In this document: one piece after another, positions 11,103 to 21,797 of the stretch | How the letters are laid out: each line of letters opens with the position of its first letter | Numbering within the stretch: the first letter of the stretch is position 1 | The notes under the pieces: model-generated | What the model was told of the DNA's origin: nothing | Database searches by the model: none | Seen by the model: only the letters and a program-made list of their open reading frames with translations | Assembly (NCBI GenBank): GCA_025667525.1 | Contig: CM046875.1 | Span: 437,980,617-438,044,616 of the forward strand | Origin: Glebionis coronaria | Lineage: Eukaryota > Streptophyta > Magnoliopsida > Asterales > Asteraceae | DNA length: 64,000 bases | Direction: 5' to 3' | Position numbers and translations under genes: made by a program

Positions 11103-13886
11103 ATGGCTCACAGAAACAACCCTACCATTGGATCCGTGCTTAATGTAATGACCCAAGACCAACTAAATCACTTTTGTACAAACTATTTCATCCCTACCAA
11201 CCTACACCCCTCACTTCATGGCGCCGGAGACCTCATAACTGAGGCTCCGGTAGGTAAGATTGGCCTGTACACTCGCCTTTTTGATGCAGCCAATTACCGC
11301 ATTCCATTCACCCGTTTCCTCATAGATCTGTTAGGATATTATGATGTACATATTAGTCAGCTCTACTGTATAGGCGCCTGTAAGATTAGTCAATTCGAGA
11401 TCCTCTGCCGTGCTAGAGGAATCCCCCCAACCGTAGAACTATTCCGGCTTTTTTACATCCCCAACCTAGTAAATGGTTGGGTATCCTTTAAGAAACGATC
11501 CCCTAACAGTCCCCAGTCTCATAATAAGCCAATGGATTCGCTGAAAAACTGGTATGACCACTATTTTTTCATTGACGCAGTAGTATGGCCGGCTGATTAC
11601 ACCTTGAGGCATAGGATATCCCACGACCCCAAGCCACACACTAGTACATATAACCCCCGACATTCCCAAGAGTTAGATCTGAATAGGACCGGGTTCCATA
11701 GAAATCTTCCCGAGTCATTTCTATGTTTGCTAGGGATTAGCCGCAACTATTTTGGCCCGTCCAACAGATATCCTGTGTCTTGGAGAAGGCAGGGTGAAGG
11801 TAGGCTAACAACCGTACACAAAAAACCTTATTCAATCACTTTGTAAATGGCTAACATATTTTTTTTATTATTGTTGGGCAGAAATGAACTTCTTTGGACT
11901 TCTACGCCAGGGCGACCCGAAGCTCGTACCGGAGGGCTCCCGTCCCCTCCGCGAGAATGAACTACCCCTTCTTGAGCATACCCGAAACGTGACGGTTGCT
12001 CTTGAAGCCGTGCCAGATCCCCACTCGGACGAGGAAGAGCAGGGAGACAACGAGGACGGAGGAGCCGGGCCCTCCTCACCGCCTAAGACTGCCACTCCTT
12101 CTCACGGAGAAGAGCAAGGAGATAATATTGACTTAACCACCTCCAGCCTTCGCTGGATGATGGGCGATGATGATGAAGAAGTACAACAAATCAATGAGGA
12201 GGAAGAGGAAGAAGTGGAAAAAGAAGTCGAGGAGGAGACTGAAGAAGCAACAGCTCAGCATGTCGCCAGGCATACCCGTAAAAGAAACAAACGCGTAAGG
12301 AGAGCTGCTTCAGCCGAGATTGGCGAACACAACGCCCCTCCCAAGAAGCTTCGAGAAGACCACCCCTTGTACCAATCTGTTGGGAGCACCACCCAGGCTT
12401 CCGAGACGATCCGGGCCGCACATGTCGATCCAGTCACTCAAATTGCCCCAACCACCTCAGAATTAGCAAGAGATAACATGTAAGACTCCATTCGAACACG
12501 TAAGAATGACAAATTCCCTTTAAGCAACACAATATGCATCCAAATGCTTGTTTTACAGGGATGAACAAACTGGTGCCGCGCCTCCTCCTGACACCCAAAT
12601 GGAGAAGGGCAAAGAAAAAGAAGTTGAGGGAAACCCCATGCCTCATACGACCGGCACGAAATCCAGCCCCGTCTTTGAAGAAGGTACCCCCACAGCCTCG
12701 CAAGACCTCCCGACGTCCGGCCCCCCTCAATCGTTCAACCCTATCTGGAATATCACCACTGCATCACGAATGAGGGACACCGAGGAATGTCGGGAGTACC
12801 TCAACAACTGCATACCACCAGGCTTAGTGCGAGAAGTGAATGCGCTCAGCCATGCGGACTTGGCGGATGAGTACAATGGTGCTTTGGTACACCAAATGGC
12901 AATGGGCACCTCGATGAGAGTAAGGTTCGAAGCCGCACTTGGGCATGTGGAATCTCTGAAGAGGAAAGTTGGGCGGAGGGAGAAGATGATCGTGGACAAT
13001 GAATCTCAAATTGCAGCCCTTCAGTCCCAACTTGCTAGTGCCGAGGCGACCATAAAAAAGCAATCGGCCCGCGCGAATGAGTATGACCAACAAGTGGCCA
13101 ACCTAGAGTCAAAACTAGATGCCGCGACCACCAAGGTACATAGAGTATGCCGCACCACCCTTTTTCTAAAAGAAATATATTCTAACAACTAATCTCATAT
13201 AGGTAGCCACAGCGGAGGCGTCTGCCAAGTCTTCCTCCAGCCAGGTATCCGTGTTGAACAAGAAACTAGAAGACGCGCACATGGCAATCCAAAGCATGGA
13301 GAAGATACAAGAGGAACTTGCTGCTGAGAGGGCCATCACCAAGGAGCTGAAAGAGGCGTTTGCCCAAAAAGATTTGATCATCGATGCCCTCACCGCTGAG
13401 CGCGATGACGTGCTATGCCCTCAACTACTAGCGGCTATTGCCGGCCGCAGGTGGATGGTAGGGCATGGAGCACGCTTGGCCGTCACCAAGGTTCTAGAGG
13501 CCCCCGAATTTGTGCAACAGTTTGCAAGTCTTGTGTCTGATGGCATTGACCACAGACGTCATGAGGGAATGGTCCAGGCCGTAGAGCTGATTAAGAAAAG
13601 GGAGAACTTCACCAGACATGCTTTCTTTAACCCTGAAGCGGCTAACAAGATGGCTGCGTCTATGGCCGCAATGCGAGACTTGCATTATCCATTCTTGGCT
13701 GAGCTGGAGGCCACAAAAGATGCATCAAACATGGAAATCATGGAAAAGCTAAGTCTTAGTGCATTCTCCCAAGATGAGAGTCATTCCCGTGCCTCCTTCA
13801 CCCCATCGCCCAGCCACCTGACGCTTCCCATCTATGAGGATGGTAGGCATCCCTATTTCTTGAAATCATTTCTGTATGTCAAGTAG
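11103..13886 (+). CDS. Antisense gene of Tat element E: PF04195-like, coiled-coil protein, four exons intact
   Basis: Exons 11103-11799, 11882-12479, 12559-13135 and 13203-13886. Introns are 82, 79 and 67 bases, all GT-AG with T-rich acceptors, and phases match (1, 2, 0), giving 851 codons without a stop. Residues about 10-165 resemble the 'putative gypsy type transposon' domain (PF04195 as I remember it): H-P-S-L-H-G, R-F-L-I-D-L-L, Q-L-Y-C-I-G, V-E-L-F-R-L-F-Y. Residues 234-431 are acidic with a basic cluster RHTRKRNKR at about 362-370, a likely nuclear signal. Residues 432-720 are coiled-coil rich. The start has a purine at -3 and G at +4. The last exon may really end at a donor near 13841 (GATG|GTAGGC); the final residues shown come from the truncated intron and the host LTR. 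Element D has the same gene, with the same intron positions, broken by stops. Role unknown. Confidence 0.7.
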
Positions 13887-14266
13887 CGGTGTATGAGCTA
13901 GTGCAATAATAATTGATTATTTTATGTGAGCGAATAATAACATAGCTCAGGAAAAGGATCTTGTATTCAAAATGATTTTAAACCTATGGATTCACTCAAC
14001 CTTTGTGTTGACTTTAAGCATATATCTCAAGTATTAAAGACTGTTAGCATAGGGCAGCATGAGGATGGCATGAAGAGGCACAAGACTGAAATTATTCTAG
14101 ATTTTGAGAACCTCATACTCTAAAACTCTGATTTTAAAATGATATATAAAGAAAGTTGATTTTGTCACTATTTTGAGTTGTTTTCTATCATTATGACTTA
14201 TGAACTATGAAGTAATACCCCAGATCAATATTCTGATGCGTTAAAGTAAAATGGGGGTGTTATAGA

Positions 14267-14282
14267 TTGGTACTCAGAGCCA
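14267..14282 (+). other. Primer-binding site of element A
   Basis: TTGGTACTCAGAGCC two bases inside the LTR resembles the plant initiator-Met primer site (TGGTATCAGAGC) with a small change in the middle. Confidence 0.55.
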
Positions 14283-14359
14283 TGGCTATAGAGAGCAAGA
14301 ATTAAAATCTTAAGTATAACTACTTTTAAAATAATTTCAAGAAAATCCTCTGTACCAAA

Positions 14360-17300
14360 TGTGACAATCTGACATTTTCAGACAGTAAATTATTTCTCGT
14401 ATATTATTTTGAAACTTATTTTTATGTTGGTTTATGAACTCATAATTTACGGGTTGAAATTAGTGCTTACGTGCATAATTTAACGTCCTTTACGACTAAA
14501 TCGGAAACCCTAGGTTTACGTATTTACGTTTTTGAACTCCGTTTTGATGAGACAATTTTTATTAGATTCGTTTTGTGTCGTAGATTCATAATTTATAAAA
14601 ACGTTTTTTTGGTAAAATGACCCGAGGGCACGAAAATCGAGAAAACTAGAATCGAGAAGTACCCGTAAATTAGTGAGGATGAAACAAGTATACACGTGTC
14701 TCACCCCCACTATGGGCGGCCAAGACAAGTAGCCAACACCATATGAGGTGTCAACATAACATACACTCTAAGGACACTTGTCCTTAGAGCCTTACAAACC
14801 ACTTAACACCAAAACAAGCTAAACACAAACCATTTACTTACATGCAAACAAGGAAAACTCTCTCAATCTCTCTCTCTAGCTCCATCCTTTCCGTCCCATA
14901 TTCACCCACAAACACCCCATTCATAAAAAAATTTAACCACAAATCTTATGTATAACTTACATAAGATGATAACCCATTGAAGACATGGTGATTTGAGGTG
15001 ATCCTAAAAGAAGTTTTCATAGGATTTTAGGGCTGATTTTCTCAAGGTGTTTTCATATACTTGGTGATCTTGAAGGTGGTCTTGATATTTTATAAGATTG
15101 GTTATCAAAAACCAAGTCTTGTTCTTAACCTTTCACTATATTGGTTGGTAACAAGATCATTTCTTCTATCATCTTGTTATTTTGTAAATGTAATCATGTA
15201 TTTTATTTATAAATGTATATGTATATGATGATGAATGATGATCAAAATATTATGTGGGGATTTTGTGTTAATAGATTAAGTTAAGAAGGCTAAAATCAAC
15301 AAGTAAAGATGTTAAAATCTTGGTTAGATTCATAGGTTGTATAAAACAGTAAGTATCAATATGATCACTTGGTAAAATAGCTTGGATTATTAAATATACA
15401 GTTAGATATATGATTTTTACATATGTGGTGAGTTGGCCACTCAATAGAATCATTAAAATGAGCAAGATATGATCAAAATACTATTGAGGTACAAATCTAT
15501 ATAGCCTGTTTTGGACGAATTATTTAAAATACTTAGAGGATGATTGAGCAGTAGCTATAATGATTTATTTGTAGCACACATCATGTATTTATGTTGTTCA
15601 AATTTTAGGTTCTATCTCCTTGTAGAACTCAAGATATGGCAAAAATGGTGGAATGGACTTTGATAATCAGATTTGTAAATAAACTAGCACTCAAGTGATA
15701 TTATTATAAAATAAATATATAAAACCCACTAACTAATAATAAGTATTATGAAATGAGTTGTATACTAAATTAAATAAACATGGCATTTTATAAAAGTAAA
15801 AACTCAAATGTTTTCTAAAGTTATAAAACTATATATATGTTTTACGTCTTTTCGGCTAAAACCAAAAGATTAACGTTTTCGCTAAATAAAACTTAGACGG
15901 TCGGACCCATCTAATGTAACATTTTTATAACTCATATAATGATATGTAAACACATTTGACAAGTAAAAACCGATAAACCCGAGCTTTATAACTTATGGAC
16001 CATAATGGGCCAAAGTAGCTTTATTGGACTATTAGCCCAACTAGTTTAGCTAAACACTAATAGACTTACTCATGGGCTTAACCTACTTGGGCCCAACATA
16101 TGAGTATAGGCCTGGTATTAAAAGTATAAATTAGCTAATATAATGTATTAGACTCTTAATGGGCTTATTGTGCATTAATATATAAATAAGTTAAAACTAG
16201 TATAACTAGTCTAAATTAACTAACACATAACAACTATAATGTTGTATGAAGAGATAAAATCCCATTTGATCATCATCATACTTATAATATCATCATATAT
16301 ACATAAACATTATTTTTATAAAGTCATTTGACGAAAGTCTAAGACCAAGTATTATTTGTCTAGGTTTCCGTGATTGAAGCACGCACCATCGCTGATAACC
16401 TGCCTTTCCTAATCAACGTGAGTTCATAGCCTCACACTCTTTTAAATGTTTTATGAAATGTTTTATAAACCCACGAGGGAGATAACATGCTAGTTTTGAT
16501 AAAAATAGAACACAAGTAGTCCCGATGGTTTGCTTATTGATATGGACCCGAATAATATTATGACCCAATGAATGAGATGAAAAGGTTTATTATTGGTTAG
16601 GTTATGTCACTTAAAGTCCCATTAGCATGAATTATGAACTACCGGGATTTGGTAGACGCTTATGCATATAATAGTACTATTTGGGATAGATCACCCTAGT
16701 TCGCGCCTTGACGGTTTATCCCCGTCGTGCCACATTGATTGGTAAGCGAATTTATGTATGAGAAGATTTACATAGCGTGATTTTTGTGACGACACGCTAA
16801 TTTATATGGCAATTGTTTGTTGGGTTCGCGGCCCGTTGTTTGTTATAGTAAGGTAGCAATGTCATGCGGCTAGTAATAAGCCAATGTAATCCGATACAAT
16901 GCAATCCGATACAATATAATGCAATGCAATTAACTATAATATTGAGACTATGGTCTCATGGACGGTATAAGATGTATGACTTGATTTATAATATATTGCC
17001 TGACTAGCAATACAAGGACTCACTTCTGATATTTTACTTGTGTTATGCTTTCTATAACGGTTTTGTATAACGGTTTTATTAAACTCTATGAATTCACTCG
17101 GCATTCGCTGATATAATTTTCGCATATTTTATCTCAGGTGCTTGAAGGTAACTTGGATGGAGATCGACTATGATGGCCCACATAATAAAAATATTCATTC
17201 GATCTATGTTTTGTAAACTTTATGACTATGAAACTGGGGGACCTTGTGTAAACTTAAAACTTTTATTCGAATGAATGTATGTTAAACCTTGTACAATCAT

Positions 17301-17394
17301 TTTTATCCGTTATCTATGATTCGAGTTATTGTGCTATCCCGTAACACAATATTGACCCTTCCGCTAACCCGATACGAAATTTGAGAGTGTTATA
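14360..17394 (+). repeat. Element B 5' LTR
   Basis: Begins TGTGACAATCTG and ends GAGTGTTATA (the 3' copy ends TTACA, so the last C has become T). 3035 bases against 3049 in the 3' copy. It holds no ORF of note; short frames at 15268-15465 and 16934-17125 recur in the 3' copy and are incidental. Confidence 0.9.
14766..14789. other. 24-base near-perfect palindrome in the B LTR
   Basis: Arms CTCTAAGGACA and TGTCCTTAGAG, 11 bases each with a 2-base centre. The 3' LTR copy (24116-24139) has one mismatch. Possible hairpin or binding site in the LTR; function not known. Confidence 0.6.
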
Positions 17395-17395
17395 G

Positions 17396-17411
17396 TTTGG
17401 TACCGGAGCTC
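17396..17411 (+). other. Primer-binding site of element B
   Basis: TTTGGTACCGGAGCTC follows the LTR end and resembles the initiator-Met primer site TGGTATCAGAGC with substitutions. Confidence 0.5.
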
Positions 17412-17675
17412 TCGTTATAGAGAACGAAAGATTTTTAAAACCAAGGTTTTGAATGAAACATTTCAAAATCTTTTAACTATAAACATTTTTCTCAAAATGT
17501 CTAAAAATCTTTTGACTATAACGGTGCCAAAGATCTCCGATGTTACAAATAAGCCTTATTGAGAAGATATATATTTTTATATGTATAATTTAATTTATAT
17601 ATATATGTATATATCGTGAATTCAGTATGTAACTGTTTAATAATTATTTTATGCTAATACGAGATATGTTATGTA

Positions 17676-18686
17676 ATGCAGATTGTCATGGCTGACCCTA
17701 ATATTCCCGTAGAGAACCCTGCTATTCCTGAACCTAACGTAGATGATAACCCTTACTTAGACTTAGTGGATTATGATGAAGAGGAGGAACCATTTGAGGA
17801 TCCCGAGCCCGAGATAGGACTAGGCGATCAGATTTCCCCTCAAGTTGATGTTGTAGAGAATGATAATGATAATGTTGGTATTGAGGAAGATGATGAGATT
17901 GGGATAGATAATGTAGGTAATGAGGATGACGACGAGGATGTCGAGGAGGAGGTAGGTATAGATGACGAGGTTGATGATGATGAGGCTGAGCTTATTTTTC
18001 CTTATGATGTAGAGGAGGGTGAACCCTTACCCCCTTCAGTTGATTGGTCTGATTCTAAGATCGAGTTACTTAGAGATTAATTGTCTGAATCGTCTGAATT
18101 TGAGTCTGAGTCAGAGGATGATGAGGATGATGATGCACCTGATGGCACTGATGGGATTACTACCCGTAGGCATGTGATAGGAGAGTCGTCTAAGGTTCGA
18201 GAGGCTACTCATATAGATGGACTTGCACCATGGGCCTTGAGACGTGATTTAGATGCTTCCCGTGTTCAAGGTAGTATGACAGAGATTGGTTTAGGTGTTG
18301 TTCAGACTCATGTTGCTTTATTGGAGTCGGAGACTAAGATTAGTGAGAAAGAGTGGGAGTTACTTGATTTGGGTTTGACTGATGTGGAGCGTGGTTTGAA
18401 TGAGGCGTTTATGAAATTGTATGTATTGGAAAGTGGTGAGTATGCAGAGATGAAGAAAAAGGTGAATATGATGGAGATTCAGTTGAGTGTGGCTCGTGCA
18501 ATGCGTGAGAAGGCAGAAAAAGAGTTGAACATATCTGTTGGTTGGAACAGTAGGTTTTATAATGAGATGGTCGAGAAAGGAGTGATTCGTAAGCGCCCAG
18601 CTGAAGATGTGTCTTGTGATCGTCCGAGGAAGATACCAAAGACGATGGACCTTCTAGCAGTTCTCAGTAGACCAGTCTATCTTTAG
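17676..18686 (+). pseudogene. Element B pre-gag ORF: acidic, coiled-coil protein
   Basis: One frame of about 336 codons broken by a single TAA at 18078-18080. The better start is the ATG at 17688 (MADPNIPVENP). The first 150 residues are Asp/Glu-rich with few basic residues. The second half reads as a coiled coil (repeated E, K and L spacing at 18330-18560) and ends in a basic K-R-P...P-R-K-I-P-K patch. It lies between the primer site and gag, a place where A and C also hold an ORF of the same design but different sequence. I do not recognise a family. It could be a gag extension or an accessory protein. Confidence 0.6.
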
Positions 18687-18968
18687 TAGTATCTTTTGTA
18701 TCTTTTGTAAACTTTAACTAAACAGACATATTGTTTAGTAAATCTGGCACGAATTTTGGGCCTGTATAGTGCTAGGAATTTTGATGTGGAACGTTCACTA
18801 AGACGACGTGGTTGTTATAATCTAATGAAATATGTACCTTTTGTCTTGAATTCCATATTGTGCCTTATTTGTAACTTTCTTCCTTGATTATGAATTCAAT
18901 CCATCTTATATGAATCCCTCATTGGGTGAATGCTTAATATACTTTGAAATTGTGCAATTATAGAACCA

Positions 18969-20557
18969 TGCCGCCAAAGAGAGCTGTGATTGAGGATGAT
19001 GTGCGTAGGATCATTGAGGAGCAAGTTGCCGCATCTATGATTGAATTTATGGCAAATGCTAGAAATGGAGCTGGCAGTAGTGGAGCTGGCGGTAGTGGAA
19101 TTGGTGGTACTAATGTCAATGTGAATGCTAATAATGTGAATGCTAATGCTGGAGGAAATGTAGGAGGACTTGGACCTAACGCGCCTGAAGTCGGTGGTTG
19201 TACTTATATGACGTTCATGAAGTGTGAACCACTCCCTTTTAATGGAACTGAAGGTGTTGTAAGATTAAGCCAGTGGATTGAGAAGATTGAGTCGGTGTTT
19301 CGAATTAGTAAGTATAAGGATGAAGATAAAGTGACTTTTGCTATGGCTACTCTTAGAGGTCATGCGTTGACTTGGTGGAATGGGAGAATTGCTTTCATGG
19401 GCATTGATTTTGCCAATACTACTCCTTGGGCTGAAATTAAAAAGGGGATGACTTCGGAGTTCTGTCCCCGTAGTGTGATTATAATGTTGGAACAAGAATT
19501 GATTCATCTGAGAATGAAAGGTGTAGACATTGATAGCTACACAAAACGATTCCATGAGTTGGCCTTGTTGTGTCCTTGATTGGTGGAACCCGAAGAGATC
19601 AGAATTGAAGAATACATTAAAGGGTTGACCAAGAATATCCGAGGGGATGTGACATCATCAAAACCATTGACCATTGATGATGCGGTTCGAATGGCTTACC
19701 AACTCATTGGACAAATAATTCAGGACAAGGAGGATGAAGCACATGCTAGCGAGAAAAGAAAGGGTGAAGGCGATCGTGGAGGTCGAGGTGATAATAGGCA
19801 GAATTTTAATCACCGTCAAAACCAAAGAAGGGGGAATGCAAATGCTCTTACCAACAACACAACGCGCAATGATCAAAAGTGTCCTAAGTGTGGTAATAAG
19901 AGGCATGCTGGCGACTGCTGGAAGTGCCGAAATTGCGGAAAGCTAGGACACAAAGTGAAAAAATGTAAGAGGGGAGTCATTTGCTTCAACTGTAATGAAG
20001 AGGGTCATAAGAAATCGGATTGCCCCAAGTTGAAAAGGATTGGACCTGGAAGAAACCCCCAGGGTCGTGCTTATCAACTTGGAACGGTTGAGGTTAAGAA
20101 AGAGGATCCGAATGTCGTTACTGGTACGTTTTTACTCAACAATCATTATGATGTTGCTTTATTTAATTCGGGTGCTTATAGGAGCTTTGTATCTACTAAG
20201 TTTAGTGCCCTTATTGACATTGAACATGTTGAGATAAATACCAGTTACGAAGTAGAATTGACTGATGGTAAATTGGTAAAAACTAATAAGCTGTTAAAAG
20301 GATGCTCTCTAAATCTCTTTAACCATTCCTTTCTGATTGATTTGATGTTAACAGAACTAGGTAGTTTTGATATTATTATTGGTATGGATTGGTTATCCTT
20401 GAATAATGCTACAATTTTATGTGGAGAAAAGAAGGTTAAGATTCCTCTTAGGAATAGGACGTTAGTAATTGATGGTAATCGAGGTGAATCCCGTTTGAAA
20501 ATTGTTTCATGTATTAAAGTCCAAAATACATCAGGAACGGTTGCGAGCTATTCTTAG
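18969..20557 (+). pseudogene. Element B gag and protease
   Basis: Starts MPPKRAVIEDD. A Gly/Asn-rich spacer leads into the retrotransposon gag domain (W-I-E-K-I-E-S-V-F near 19275, L-T-W-W-N near 19370), then a TGA at 19577-19579. The frame continues with E-E-Y-I-K-G-L and a basic linker, then zinc-knuckle sequence between about 19880 and 20025, the last reading CFNCNEEGHKKSDC. The protease follows: the usual F-D-S-G-A-D reads F-N-S-G-A-Y at about 20165, so the catalytic aspartate is gone. The frame fails near 20550 before RT. Gag would coat element RNA in the cytoplasm; this copy is inactive. Confidence 0.85.
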
Positions 20558-21797
20558 CTCAAGTGACCAGGAATGAGTCTAAGGAGAAACGATTGGAAGA
20601 TGTACCTATTATCTGTGATTTTCCAGAGGTATTCCCAATGATTTACCCGGACTTCCACCGATAAGGCAAGTCGAGTTTCGAATCGATCTAATTCCTGGTG
20701 TTGCACCGGTGGCACGTGCGCCTTGCCGATTAGCACCTTCTGAATTAAAGGAATTATCCGAACAACTCAAGGAGTTGTCTGATAAAGGTTTTATTCGACC
20801 GGGCTCGTCGCCTTGGGGAGATCCATTCTTGTTAGTTAAGAAGAAGGATGGATCTTTCCGTATGTGCATCGATTACCGTGAGCTGAATAAGTTGACAATC
20901 AAAAATCGATATCCTTTACCAATGATTGATGATTTATTTGATCAATTACAAGTCTCTAGTGTATATTCTAAGATAGATTTGCGGTCTTGATATCACCAAC
21001 TTCGCGTTCGTAAAGAAGATATTCCTATAACTACATTTAGAACTCGTTATGGACACTATGAATTTTAAGTGATGCCATTTGGGCTAACTAACGCACCTGC
21101 GGTCTTCATGGATCTAATGAATCGAGTGTGCAAACCCTATTTGGACAAATTTGTGATCGTGTTCATTGACGATATTCTAATCTATTCTAAGAATAAAGAT
21201 GAACATGGAGAACACTTAAGGATTATCTTGAATTTGTTAAAGGATGAAAAGTTGTATGCTAAGTTTTCGAAATGTGATTTTTGGTTGAACTCTGTGCAAT
21301 TTCTTAGTCATGTAATTAACAAAGATGGAATTCATGTTGATCCAGCAAAGGTTAAAGCCATTAAGAATTGGTCTGCACTGACAACGCCAACGGAGGTGCG
21401 AAAATTCTTAGGATTGGTTGGCTATTATAGACGATTCATTAAAGAATTTTCTTTAATAGCTAAACCCCTGACCAAGCTAACTCAGAAAAATAAAGCTTTC
21501 GTTTGGGGAAGTGAAGAAGATGGGGCATTTCAGATATTGAAGCAAAAATTATGTAGTGCACCAATTCTATCATTACCGGACACGAGTGAAGACTTTGTAG
21601 TATTTTGTGATGCATCTTTTAGAGGTTATGGAGCTGTCTTGATGCAGCGAGAAAAGGTGATAGCTTATGCTTCTAGGCAATTAAGGAAGAATGAGGAGAA
21701 TTACACTACTCATGATCTTGAGTTAGGAGATGTAGTCTTTGCTCTTAGGTTATGGAGACATTATATGTATCGCACCAAGGGTATTCACCGATCATAA
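20558..21797 (+). pseudogene. Element B reverse transcriptase and RNase H
   Basis: A frameshift separates the protease from the RT start (about 20580-20700). RT blocks are readable: [20 protein letters not shown] near 20840-20880, and S-K-I-D-L-R-S followed by a TGA at about 20988. The MPFGLTNAP block follows a TAA near 21067. The catalytic FIDD is intact at about 21162-21173. RNase H begins near 21590 with [10 protein letters not shown] and ends at a frameshift near 21770. Copies RNA to DNA in living relatives; dead here. Confidence 0.85.

Larger units (their letters stand above)
9947..13868 (-). mobile_element. Element E: truncated Tat-lineage fragment (LTR plus antisense gene)
   Basis: Starts with a Tat-type LTR (TGTTGATGC...) closely matching the termini of element D, followed by a C-tract (polypurine tract on minus), a stem-loop, a TATA box and a four-exon plus-strand gene. 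No gag, pol or second LTR is present: sequence similar to D stops in what looks like a fourth intron and rejoins A's LTR near 13869. No clean target duplication exists at the junctions (left GTTTA, right TTTCT), so the right end was probably cut by deletion rather than formed by integration. Confidence 0.7.
6673..14264 (+). repeat. Element A 5' LTR, interrupted by E
   Basis: Aligns along its length with 30389-34031. The left part is 6673-9946 and the right part 13869-14264, about 3.67 kb in total once E is removed. Both parts read continuously against the uninterrupted 3' LTR. The LTR has no long ORF and contains a TATAAATA box at 8460-8467. Confidence 0.85.

Noticed and set aside
9941..13875. 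E as a complete element with target duplication
   Set aside because: Flanking GTTTA and TTTCT do not match, and the second LTR is missing.
19265..19555. 96-codon minus-strand ORF opposite gag of B
   Set aside because: Antisense shadow of the gag domain.
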